Below, in pieces: positions 8,061 through 15,208 of a DNA stretch of 32,203 bases; within the stretch, counting starts at the first letter, position 1, and each line of letters starts with the position of its first letter. Source of the DNA: a virus. The stretch spans positions 1 to 32,203 of the IMG/VR virus record IMGVR_UViG_3300000477_000005. The stretch is one strand, 5' to 3'. Made by a program: the position numbers and the translations under genes. The notes under the pieces were generated by a model. It did not search any database, was not told where the DNA came from, and was given only the letters and a program-made list of their open reading frames with translations.

Positions 8061-9092
8061 ATGGAACAAGGAAAAAGAAAACGGAAGACAGTTAAAATCC
8101 CTCTTTCCCTTAAACCGAATTTCCTAAGGGACCCAGAGAATTTTATTCGCGATATAGCGGCAATTAGTACGGAGAGTGTAAACCCGTTTATCCGGAGAAA
8201 AGATAAGATACTGGAATGGGAGGAGTCTTCAAAGAAGATCATTAATCCTTTTGATGAGGAGGCCATGGTTTTTGATGAGGACTTTTATGCTGACAGCCCC
8301 TTTAATCGATATATGCATATTGACTTGGGTGTTGTCAAAGATGCTGTAGGTATTAGTATGTGCCATATTCCCTTTTTCATTGATAGGCGAGTAAAAGTCA
8401 CAGGCCCTAATGGATTAGAGGATAGAGTAGACCGAGTTCCTTTTGTAGCTTTTGATTTTGTTGGGAGGATAAAGGCTAACCAGGGTGAGGAGATTGTGCT
8501 TTCTGAGGTTCGTCAAATAATCTATGAGCTAACTAACCTGGGTTTCTATATTGATTTGATTACGTATGATGGCTTTCAATCCGTAGAATCAATTCAAACC
8601 CTTAGGAACCAGGGATACCGAGCTGCTCGTCTCTCTATAGATAGGACGGCTACAAAGGTGCTCTCTATTAAACAGAAAGAAGATAAGCAGGGGAAAAGCA
8701 ATTACGGAATAAGAAGAGAAAGTACGGATGGTAATATCCTAGCAGCTTGGGAGGCTATTAAAGAGCTTATCTATGATAATCGAATTGATACTCCCCATCA
8801 TCCCATTCTCTTTAAAGAAGCTCGAGGCCTTCAAGAAGACCGTAAGAAAATGAAAATTGACCACCCTCCAAAGGGTAGCTCTGACTTAATTCAGTCTGTT
8901 GCTGGCTCGGCCTTTAATGCCATTAATAACGAGCAAGAGGGGGTCCTCCACGATGCTGAGTCATATACGGAGAAAACGGGGGATTCATTTTATTCTCAAC
9001 TAAACCCTTCTAAAGGCATAGATTTAGAGAAAGATAAGGTCGAAGATTGGCAAGACTCCTTTGACCCTAATGACCGAGATTATTTATATTGA
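8061..9092 (+). CDS. terL: Large terminase nuclease half (RNase H-like), separate gene
   Basis: The 343-aa protein is the DNA-cutting half of the terminase. Its acidic residues match the TerL nuclease pattern: YMHIDLGVVKDAVG (D88), LITYDGFQS (D170) and HPPKGSSDLIQSVAGSAF (D275). Residues 20-44 (NFLRDPENFIRDIAAIST...) resemble the linker that in ordinary TerL joins ATPase to nuclease, so the break lies at the domain border and no catalytic motif is lost. The ATG at 8061 follows the amidase stop by one base and has no obvious Shine-Dalgarno, so initiation probably depends on coupling to the amidase gene. An in-frame ATG at 7983 exists, but it would read through the conserved end of the amidase in another frame and is less likely. 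Confidence 0.9.
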   Translation: MEQGKRKRKTVKIPLSLKPNFLRDPENFIRDIAAISTESVNPFIRRKDKILEWEESSKKIINPFDEEAMVFDEDFYADSPFNRYMHIDLGVVKDAVGISMCHIPFFIDRRVKVTGPNGLEDRVDRVPFVAFDFVGRIKANQGEEIVLSEVRQIIYELTNLGFYIDLITYDGFQSVESIQTLRNQGYRAARLSIDRTATKVLSIKQKEDKQGKSNYGIRRESTDGNILAAWEAIKELIYDNRIDTPHHPILFKEARGLQEDRKKMKIDHPPKGSSDLIQSVAGSAFNAINNEQEGVLHDAESYTEKTGDSFYSQLNPSKGIDLEKDKVEDWQDSFDPNDRDYLY

Positions 9093-9112
9093 AGATATAA
9101 AACCTTGATGAA

Positions 9113-10954
9113 ATGAAAAAAATCTTAGAAAAAATAAGGAAGAGATTCGGGTATTTAACTATACATGAGTTTAATCAGGCTGTAGATAGTGCGGTCTCTA
9201 GAGCTGTAAATGAGACCGAGCGCTGGTATAATAACGGCCCGACTCATAGTCCAAAAACCGGTCTTCAAGAAAGCTCAGATGATCGCTTTCGTTTGTATGA
9301 ATCCCACTATAAGAAGGACTATGAAAGTAACTCGGCTAAATCTGAAGAAGACAAACAAGCTCAAGAGGATTTTAAAATACTAGAGAGTTTTACGGGGGGA
9401 TGGCACCCCCATTTTGATCGGACCTATGACCAGAGCGTACAGCAACTTCATCGAATGCAAGAGGTTACGCTTTCAAAATACTTCTCTGACCCGCATTGTC
9501 GCTCTATTATTGATAACTGGGTTAACTACACAATTGGCTCAGGTTTAAAATTCAATGTGGGTAATAAAAAGGTAGAAGAGGTTATCTCTGAGTTTCGCCG
9601 TAAGAATGGGATGGCTCAAAAAGAGAAGGAAATTCTTCAAATGCTTTTTACTGAGGGTGAAGCTTTCTTGGCTTATTTTATTAACCTTAACACCGGTGAT
9701 ATTAAATTGAGGAGGGTCCGTCCTCAAGAAATTATTGATATTGAAACTCACCCCGAGGATGTTGAGAACTATTTTGCTTACCATTGGTCATATCAAGACT
9801 CAAGGACAGGTACTACCCAAATTTACTCTGTAGATAGGTGGGTTCAAGATATTGAATACGATAATTATTTAGAGGAGACTCGATCCAAGGGTGGTATGCC
9901 CAAGAGAAGGTCAAAAAGGCACCCCGAGCTTAAGACCTCAATCCAAATGCAGTTTATTAAGCTGGGCATTGATAATGAGATCCGAGGTAGGGTACCCCTT
10001 CAACCTGTTCTTCGCTATCTCAAATATTATGAGGATTGGTTGGTTGACCGTATCATCATGAACCATGAGCGATCAAAGGTGGTATGGATTAAATCTATTA
10101 AAGGTCGCTCTCAAAGCGATTGGGCAAATAAGTCCTCTCCTGCTCAACGGGCTCCCAAAGGTGGTATTATGCTTGTTGAGACTGATAATGAGACTTATCG
10201 GATTGAGTCCTCAGAAATCCGGGCTGATGAGGCTAAGGAAGACGGTATGGCTATTTTACATGCTATTGGGGCGGGTAGTTCTCTCCCCCTGCATATCTTG
10301 AATCAAAGGGCTGATATGCAGAATTATTCAAGCATAAGAAAGGCTGATACTCCTTTTAGTCAATTCATCAAAGGCAAACAGACCCATGCTAAGGAGGCTT
10401 TTGAGAAAATGTATAGGGAGGTCATTGACCAAAAGGTCCGAGCTAAGGAGCTCCCGGAGTATACTAAAATTTACGATTATTCTCAAGAAAGCCTTCGCAA
10501 AGCTTTCCACCTTGTTAACGAGGCCTATATTGAAGGTAAAAATATTGAGGATTTAAGGGAAGAAGTGGATAAGCTAATAGAACCCGAACCGGATAAAAAA
10601 AGGGTTAGAACGATTGATATTCCACTTGGCATAGAATTTCCTGAAATCATACGGGAAGACCTAAAAGCCCAGGCAGAAGTTCTTCGGATCCATAAGGAAA
10701 TGGGTATTGCTAGTTTGGCTACTCTTGCTGCAAAAGCGGGTTACAATTGGAAAGAGGAGCTTCATAATTTGTTGGTTGAAAAAGAGACAATGAAAGAGCT
10801 CAATAGCTATGGCCAAGACCCTGAGGACGATCCCGATAATAATCAAGACGGGGATCCAGGCAACCAGGGGGATGATGGCAAGAGCGAGCCCACTGGAGAT
10901 AAGGGCCGAGATGGTGATAATAACGATGATGACGATAATAACGAAGACGATTGA
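9113..10954 (+). CDS. Portal protein
   Basis: The 613-aa protein forms the DNA channel at the unique capsid vertex and docks the terminase. Position right after the terminase, the size and the sequence fit. Residues about 120-215 contain a typical portal start (LSKYFSDPHCRSIIDNW, then VNYTIGSGLKF, then TEGEAFLAYF). A late segment (NYSSIRKADTPF) matches the clip/stem region of lambda-type portals. The last 50 residues or so are an extremely acidic, Asn/Gly/Asp-rich tail ending in DDDDNNEDD, which is probably disordered. No Shine-Dalgarno is evident before the ATG; the previous stop is 20 bases upstream. The stop overlaps a TTG of the next reading frame. Confidence 0.88.
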   Translation: MKKILEKIRKRFGYLTIHEFNQAVDSAVSRAVNETERWYNNGPTHSPKTGLQESSDDRFRLYESHYKKDYESNSAKSEEDKQAQEDFKILESFTGGWHPHFDRTYDQSVQQLHRMQEVTLSKYFSDPHCRSIIDNWVNYTIGSGLKFNVGNKKVEEVISEFRRKNGMAQKEKEILQMLFTEGEAFLAYFINLNTGDIKLRRVRPQEIIDIETHPEDVENYFAYHWSYQDSRTGTTQIYSVDRWVQDIEYDNYLEETRSKGGMPKRRSKRHPELKTSIQMQFIKLGIDNEIRGRVPLQPVLRYLKYYEDWLVDRIIMNHERSKVVWIKSIKGRSQSDWANKSSPAQRAPKGGIMLVETDNETYRIESSEIRADEAKEDGMAILHAIGAGSSLPLHILNQRADMQNYSSIRKADTPFSQFIKGKQTHAKEAFEKMYREVIDQKVRAKELPEYTKIYDYSQESLRKAFHLVNEAYIEGKNIEDLREEVDKLIEPEPDKKRVRTIDIPLGIEFPEIIREDLKAQAEVLRIHKEMGIASLATLAAKAGYNWKEELHNLLVEKETMKELNSYGQDPEDDPDNNQDGDPGNQGDDGKSEPTGDKGRDGDNNDDDDNNEDD

Positions 10955-10962
10955 GACTTGCC

Positions 10963-11184
10963 ATGGAAGATAAGAAATCACCTTTTAATCCAATTAGCGG
11001 TATCATTGATGAGGAAGAACAATCCTCTCAAGAGACCAATATAGAAGAAGTAACTGTAATTATCCGCATAGAGGGGGAGAAAAACCCCGTTTGCTTGGAT
11101 ATTAAATCTGAGCCTTTAAAGACCTGGATTGTTAATGCAATCGCAGATAAAGAGCTTTCGGAGGATAATAGCCATGAGTTTTAA
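10963..11184 (+). CDS. Small acidic unknown protein
   Basis: This 73-aa protein is rich in Glu and Ser and has a short beta-like stretch (VTVIIRIEG). I do not recognise it. The ATG at 10963 is preferred; an in-frame TTG at 10951 overlaps the portal stop and would add four residues. Its last codons overlap the start of the HNH gene, so it belongs to the portal operon. Small proteins between portal and protease vary greatly between phages. Confidence 0.6.
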   Translation: MEDKKSPFNPISGIIDEEEQSSQETNIEEVTVIIRIEGEKNPVCLDIKSEPLKTWIVNAIADKELSEDNSHEF

Positions 11185-11458
11185 TAACCCAGACGATGGT
11201 CGATTTGACGGTGAAATAGGCATAACTGAAGTTAATAAATCTATGCAACGCTTTGGTTCAAAGAACGGGCGTTGGAAGAAAGGTAGATCTAAGTCCTATC
11301 GCCGAAGGGTGACTAAGGCAAAACCGGGTGAAGTAGTTCACCATAAAGATAAGAATAAGAACAATAACAAGCCCTCTAATTTCCAAAAGATGAGTGCTGC
11401 TAAGCATAACAAGGTGCATCCGGAAAAGGGCCGTAAATCTAAAGGTAAAAGGAAATAA
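11174..11458 (+). CDS. Small HNH-type protein, possible packaging nuclease
   Basis: The 94-aa, very basic protein has the core phrase GEVVHHKDKNKNNNKPSN, followed by MSAAKHNKVH, which is the His-His, Asn, His layout of HNH nucleases. The tail is Lys/Arg/Gly-rich. The start at 11174 (MSFNNPDDG) overlaps the previous gene by 11 bases; a start at 11129 would overlap it much more. Established work on HK97-like phages shows that HNH proteins encoded beside the terminase and portal genes can be part of the packaging machine and stimulate terminase cutting, so a packaging role is attractive given the split terminase. A selfish homing role is the alternative. Confidence 0.75.
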   Translation: MSFNNPDDGRFDGEIGITEVNKSMQRFGSKNGRWKKGRSKSYRRRVTKAKPGEVVHHKDKNKNNNKPSNFQKMSAAKHNKVHPEKGRKSKGKRK

Positions 11459-11727
11459 TGAAGAATCCACACCTCTTAGAGTACAACGAAAAACAGAAAG
11501 CAGAGATAAGAGAAAAAGTAATCGGAGCTCTTAATAAATCTTTCGAAGTTAACAAATTCGGCCAGGGTTGCCCTATGTGGATGAATTTGTTATTTCTTCT
11601 GGACCAATTTAATAGCGGAAAGTACTATGGTACTATAGAAATAAAAATCTTGGGTACCTCGGTTAATGATGCTCGGGAGAAAGAGAAGACTCATAAAATG
11701 AGGGAAATATACCCCGATGTAAAATAA
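11458..11727 (+). CDS. Unknown 89-aa protein
   Basis: I do not recognise this protein. It is hydrophilic and probably helical in its first half, followed by a hydrophobic patch (MWMNLLFLLDQF) and a short beta-like stretch (GTIEIKILG). It begins in a TAATG overlap with the HNH stop (11456-11458), so it is translated as part of the portal-HNH cluster. A gap of 89 bases follows, ending the cluster. Confidence 0.65.
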   Translation: MKNPHLLEYNEKQKAEIREKVIGALNKSFEVNKFGQGCPMWMNLLFLLDQFNSGKYYGTIEIKILGTSVNDAREKEKTHKMREIYPDVK

Positions 11728-11816
11728 TAAGTGATCATCAAAGATTATATTTTGAGGTCCTTGAAAGAGTTTCTATAGTTACTTAATTTCATAATAACTC
11801 TAAAAATCGTGAAAAA
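11728..11816. other. Gap before protease-scaffold gene
   Basis: This is 89 AT-rich bases without an ORF. A TTGAAA at 11761-11766 is followed after 17 bases by TAATTT, a weak match to a sigma70 promoter. There is no T-tract terminator. No clear Shine-Dalgarno precedes the ATG at 11817. Confidence 0.3.
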
Positions 11817-13145
11817 ATGGATAATACAGAGATTAAAGAAGCGATGGAGAAGCTAACTAAGATAGCCAGCATTCTCGAGTCTCATTCTCAAACACCTCCT
11901 GCTAATGGTAATCCCCAGGAAACAGACCTGTCTTATAAGTCTGAGCCGGGTTCTGTTCGTATGTTGGAGGATTATGATGATGAGAAGAAAAAGAAAGAAA
12001 AGAAAGTTAAGAGGATGGAAGTTAAGCTCTTAGCCGAGGGGTGGTCTAAAAACGGCTATTATTACTCTAGGGAAGTTGCAGAATCCCTTGCCCACCTTAT
12101 CAACTCTTCGGGACGCCGTAAGATGTATATTGACCACCAAGATATGTTCTTTTCTACTCCCAGCCGGAAACTGAAAGAATTTGCTGCGGTCATTGTTGAA
12201 TGTTACGCCAAAGAGGGGGCCAGCTACGCTATTGTAGAATCCACTGGCAACCCCATGACCGATTGGATATTTGAATTTGCTGAACGTCACCCCAAAGAAA
12301 TCGGGGCTTCTATTGATGCAAGGGCTAAAGTAGAAGAGGTTGATGAGCCCGAAGATGAAGAGAAAAAGAAAGACCGTTGGAATGTCAAGGAGCTTACTTT
12401 TGTAAACTCTGTCGATTTTGTCTCTTATGCCTCGGCCGGTGGAGAAGTAGTATCTGCCTTGGCCCAAGAAGCTCTTCAGATTATGGAATCTTACGTTGAG
12501 CAAAACAAGGAGCTTATCTCTACCTATTCTGCTAATGTAGAACCTGATAAGGGGAAAGGTGGGGACACTCAACCTACAAAAGAAGGTGAAGAACCCAAAA
12601 CTAGTAGTACACAAAGCAAAAACACAAACAAAAAGGAGTCCAACATGGATGGCAAAGAAAAAGTAACGCTGGAATCTCTGAAGGCTGAGCACCCGGACAT
12701 CCTTAATAGTCTTCGAGAGGAGATTACAAAGGAGGTTAAAAAGGAGTTTAATGCCGAGAAAGAGACTAAAGGCTTGAAAGAGCAAGTGTCCAATCTTGAG
12801 CAGGAGGTTAAAACTGTCAAGGAAGAAAGAGACACTCTCAAACAGAAAGTAGATGACTTCGAAGTTAAAGAAGCTATTGAAAAACGCCGTAAGCGTATTG
12901 GCGAGCTTATTAGTGAATATGAGCTTCCTGAGCAAGCGGTTACCGAAACTTTCAAGAAAGATCTTGAGAAGTTTGAGAAGGAAGAGGATATTGTTGAGAG
13001 AATCAAGGATCGTAAGGAGTTTATCTCCAATTTCGATGGAGAGGTCTTAGGCAACGGTCCTCGAAATACCCAGGAATCTGATAAGGGCAAGGGTGAAGAT
13101 ACCGAGCTCTCTGAGGAAGCCCTGGTAGCCGGCATTAAATCTTAA
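11817..13145 (+). CDS. Prohead maturation protease fused to scaffold
   Basis: This 442-aa protein combines a serine protease and a scaffold. Residues about 65-215 are the protease: RKMYIDHQDM (H107), EIGASIDARA (S165 as probable nucleophile) and the family signature VNSVDFVSYASAGG (about 196-209) match prohead proteases of the herpesvirus-assemblin-like fold. Residues 215-276 form a flexible Gly/Ser/Thr/Lys linker. Residues 277-442 are a highly charged coiled-coil scaffold with heptads around 315-350 and a basic segment EKRRKRIG. The full-length form would bring the protease into the prohead through its scaffold part. A second in-frame start with a good ribosome binding site begins the scaffold alone (12645). 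Position before decoration and capsid genes agrees. Confidence 0.85.
   Translation: MDNTEIKEAMEKLTKIASILESHSQTPPANGNPQETDLSYKSEPGSVRMLEDYDDEKKKKEKKVKRMEVKLLAEGWSKNGYYYSREVAESLAHLINSSGRRKMYIDHQDMFFSTPSRKLKEFAAVIVECYAKEGASYAIVESTGNPMTDWIFEFAERHPKEIGASIDARAKVEEVDEPEDEEKKKDRWNVKELTFVNSVDFVSYASAGGEVVSALAQEALQIMESYVEQNKELISTYSANVEPDKGKGGDTQPTKEGEEPKTSSTQSKNTNKKESNMDGKEKVTLESLKAEHPDILNSLREEITKEVKKEFNAEKETKGLKEQVSNLEQEVKTVKEERDTLKQKVDDFEVKEAIEKRRKRIGELISEYELPEQAVTETFKKDLEKFEKEEDIVERIKDRKEFISNFDGEVLGNGPRNTQESDKGKGEDTELSEEALVAGIKS
12633..12638 (+). promoter_or_regulatory. Internal Shine-Dalgarno for nested scaffold
   Basis: AAGGAG lies six bases ahead of the in-frame ATG at 12645, inside the linker of the protease-scaffold gene. 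It is better than any ribosome binding site visible for the full-length gene at 11817, which would favour an excess of scaffold over protease. Confidence 0.75.
12645..13145 (+). CDS. Nested scaffold protein (internal start)
   Basis: The 166-aa product starts at MDGKEKVTLE, in frame with the upstream protease, and is the C-terminal scaffold part alone. It has a charged coiled coil and a C-terminal segment (about residues 95-166) that would contact the capsid protein. The layout is like lambda C/Nu3, where a capsid protease gene contains an in-frame scaffold gene. The internal ATG has a strong ribosome binding site and stands exactly at the domain border, which is why I list it as a separate product. 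Scaffold assembles the major capsid protein into proheads and is then removed by the protease. Confidence 0.75.
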   Translation: MDGKEKVTLESLKAEHPDILNSLREEITKEVKKEFNAEKETKGLKEQVSNLEQEVKTVKEERDTLKQKVDDFEVKEAIEKRRKRIGELISEYELPEQAVTETFKKDLEKFEKEEDIVERIKDRKEFISNFDGEVLGNGPRNTQESDKGKGEDTELSEEALVAGIKS

Positions 13146-13179
13146 TCAAATAATAACGCTAATTTAAAAGGATAATAAC

Positions 13180-13638
13180 ATGCCTGAATTGAAAGCAAAA
13201 TCAATCCGACAGATGGGAGATGCCGTCTACGGTCGGCTTACTCTCAACAAGAAGACCGCTGGTGATGCCATTAAGAAAGGTGATTTTCTCCGTAAGGATG
13301 ATCATGGCGTTGAGAAAATGACTAATGGCGATCAGTGGGATACCTTCGTAGGGGTCTCTGCTATGCAGTCCGATGACAGCGATGGACCTCAGCAATTGCT
13401 GGTTTATACACAATGTGTAGTTGTTGTTCCCGCAGCATCAGCTCGTTATTCCTTCGGTCAAGCTGTTAAGTTTGAGCACGGAGAAGACCGAGTAACTGCT
13501 GCTACGGGCGATGACAATAACGTAGAGGCTATTGGCTGGGTATGGGAGGCGGATACCGGAGCTGATGCTACTGAAGTCAAGATTATGGTAGATACTACCA
13601 AGCTTGGGGGACTTTTCCCGGCTGGTACTGGCGCCTAA
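13180..13638 (+). CDS. Capsid decoration protein (DUF2190-like)
   Basis: The 152-aa, beta-rich, Gly/Ala/Asp-rich protein looks like the DUF2190/head-decoration group. Features are a 'KKGDFLRKDD' opening strand, FGQAVKFEHGEDRVT in the middle and AIGWVWEADTGADATEVKIM near the end. Such proteins bind the outside of mature capsids and stabilise them against internal DNA pressure. The place between scaffold and major capsid protein is the usual one. AAAAGGA lies upstream of the ATG. There is no cysteine cluster and no membrane segment. Confidence 0.7.
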   Translation: MPELKAKSIRQMGDAVYGRLTLNKKTAGDAIKKGDFLRKDDHGVEKMTNGDQWDTFVGVSAMQSDDSDGPQQLLVYTQCVVVVPAASARYSFGQAVKFEHGEDRVTAATGDDNNVEAIGWVWEADTGADATEVKIMVDTTKLGGLFPAGTGA

Positions 13639-13686
13639 TCACCAGCTTGATAACTAATAACTAACAAAAAACAAAGGAGACATATT

Positions 13687-14874
13687 GTGAAGAAAGGAAT
13701 CCTTAAACAACTCGTAAAGCAGCACGAGGATCAGGCTGGTAGTAATGTACGAGAAGCACATCAACACGCCGCTGACCAAATTGCTGCTCTGATTAAAGAC
13801 AATAAAGTTTCTACACGAGACTTTAACCTTCGTCAAATGTATGAAGAGCTTGTTGACCATCCATTGTCCGATGATGTAACTCGGGTAGCAGAGGCGATCA
13901 ACACTTCAGCTTTTCCTACCTTTGCTTCAACTATCCTTCATAGTGACATTATCAAGGAATACGAAGCTCAGGTAAGAAACTATGAGGATCTTGTAACCGA
14001 GAGCCAGGCTCGACTCACCAATAAAGAGAAAATTGGTGGATTCGAAGCAATGGACAATGAACCTCAGATGAGGCCAGAAGCAATGGCTTACGAAGAGACA
14101 TCTTTCGGTGAGAAGCACTGGGAAGTTCAAATGGCTGACTTTGGTCGTATGATTTCTGTTACCAGAGAAACCATTTATGAGGATCACACCAACGAAGTAA
14201 TGAATCGTGCCCGAAATATCGGTCGAGCTGCTGGTCAACATAAGGCTCGCATGATCATTCAAACCCTTGAGTGCCTTCCTAGAACTGCTTTCAATGAAAG
14301 CTCTTTCCAGGGTGCTATCTACAAAGGCACTGCTTTGAATCAAGGACAGATGTACTCAGCTGATCACAGCTCTATTGATGGAGTTGTCAATGACAATCTC
14401 GCTACTAGCAATGCGCTGGAGACCTATGAAAGCATTGATAACGCAATGCAACTCTTTAGTGAGATGGTAGATGAGGGCGGTAATAAGATCAACATTACTC
14501 CCTCGGTTCTTATTGTACCCCGAGCTCTTGCAGTTACGGCTTACAATATCATGAACACCACTACCTATATGTTCAGTGGTGGGGATGCCACTTCTGGTGC
14601 TGAGCCAAGCATGAACCCGACCCTTAACCCGATTCGGGCTCTGGGTAATTTCCGGGTTATTGATACCACTTACCTGGCCAATAACACTAATTGGTACTTG
14701 GGTGAACCGAAAGATCAGCTCAAGTGGCTGACCGTTTATCCGCCTTCAACGGCTTCTCAGGGAGCTAACTCTGAATTGGCATTCACCAATCAGATCGTTG
14801 CTCGGTTCCGGTTCTCCTACCATGGAGGAGTTGGTCATTCCGATTATCGTCACATTGTACGCAATACGGCGTAA
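13687..14874 (+). CDS. Major capsid protein (HK97 fold)
   Basis: The 395-aa protein forms the capsid shell. Typical signs are a helical charged N-terminus (about residues 1-70, perhaps the delta domain or a contact for the scaffold), a central stretch MADFGRMISVTRETIYED, a long-helix segment with Arg/Ala repeats (NRARNIGRAAGQHKARMI), a P-domain-like INITPSVLIVPRALAVTAY, and a C-terminal RFSYHGGVGHSDYRHIVR. Translation starts at GTG 13687, with AAAGGAGA upstream at good spacing. Codon choice is the richest in C-ending codons of the window, as expected for the most abundant product. A strong terminator follows directly. Assignment is firm from position and sequence style, but no maturation cleavage site is assigned. 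Confidence 0.88.
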   Translation: MKKGILKQLVKQHEDQAGSNVREAHQHAADQIAALIKDNKVSTRDFNLRQMYEELVDHPLSDDVTRVAEAINTSAFPTFASTILHSDIIKEYEAQVRNYEDLVTESQARLTNKEKIGGFEAMDNEPQMRPEAMAYEETSFGEKHWEVQMADFGRMISVTRETIYEDHTNEVMNRARNIGRAAGQHKARMIIQTLECLPRTAFNESSFQGAIYKGTALNQGQMYSADHSSIDGVVNDNLATSNALETYESIDNAMQLFSEMVDEGGNKINITPSVLIVPRALAVTAYNIMNTTTYMFSGGDATSGAEPSMNPTLNPIRALGNFRVIDTTYLANNTNWYLGEPKDQLKWLTVYPPSTASQGANSELAFTNQIVARFRFSYHGGVGHSDYRHIVRNTA

Positions 14875-14880
14875 TCTCTT

Positions 14881-14912
14881 GGGGTAGCCCTATTCGGGGC
14901 TACCCCCTTTTT
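14881..14912 (+). terminator. Rho-independent terminator after capsid gene
   Basis: GGGGTAGCCC (14881-14890) pairs perfectly over 10 bp with GGGCTACCCC (14897-14906) across the loop TATTCG, followed by C and five T. It starts six bases after the capsid stop codon. As the genes beyond must also be transcribed, it probably acts as a partial terminator that keeps capsid mRNA in excess, and it may also protect the 3' end. Confidence 0.92.
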
Positions 14913-14937
14913 AACCTAAACTCAAAATAAGAGAAAA

Positions 14938-15198
14938 ATGGCTGATTTTGGACATAAACGGAAAACCGCTACAACTAAAAGCTCAGATACATCTAATGAG
15001 GTAGTTAAGCGGATGAGCGATAAGCTCAATGAGTCTGTTGTACAGATGGGAGAACTAGATCAAAAAGTACAAGAGTTAGCAGAAAAAGTAACTTCTTTTG
15101 AAAAATTGCTCAGCGATCTTGAATTTGTTGAGGATGAAGCAGAAGAAGAGGATAAGGTCAAAACTAAGTCCTCAAAAGCAAAAAAGAAAAAATCCTAA
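14938..15198 (+). CDS. Small coiled-coil protein, unknown role
   Basis: The 86-aa protein has a basic N-terminus (KRKTATTK), a heptad-like helix (about residues 25-60), an acidic cluster DEAEEEDK and a Lys-rich C-terminus. I do not recognise it. It is the first gene after the capsid terminator, ahead of the head-tail connectors. Small coiled-coil proteins at this site may be head-tail joining accessories, but that is a guess. Its leader shares TCAAAATAAGA with the leader at 28520-28530. Confidence 0.65.
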   Translation: MADFGHKRKTATTKSSDTSNEVVKRMSDKLNESVVQMGELDQKVQELAEKVTSFEKLLSDLEFVEDEAEEEDKVKTKSSKAKKKKS

Positions 15199-15208
15199 CT
15201 AAGGGGTT

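Noticed and set aside
11761-11789. Possible promoter TTGAAA-17-TAATTT
   Set aside because: The -10 element matches only three of six bases in an AT-rich gap, so I do not list it as a promoter.
12030-12935. 301-aa reading frame on the minus strand opposite the protease-scaffold gene
   Set aside because: It is Phe/Leu/Ser-rich, as expected from the complement of Lys/Glu-rich codons, has no ribosome binding site, and lies opposite a convincing gene.
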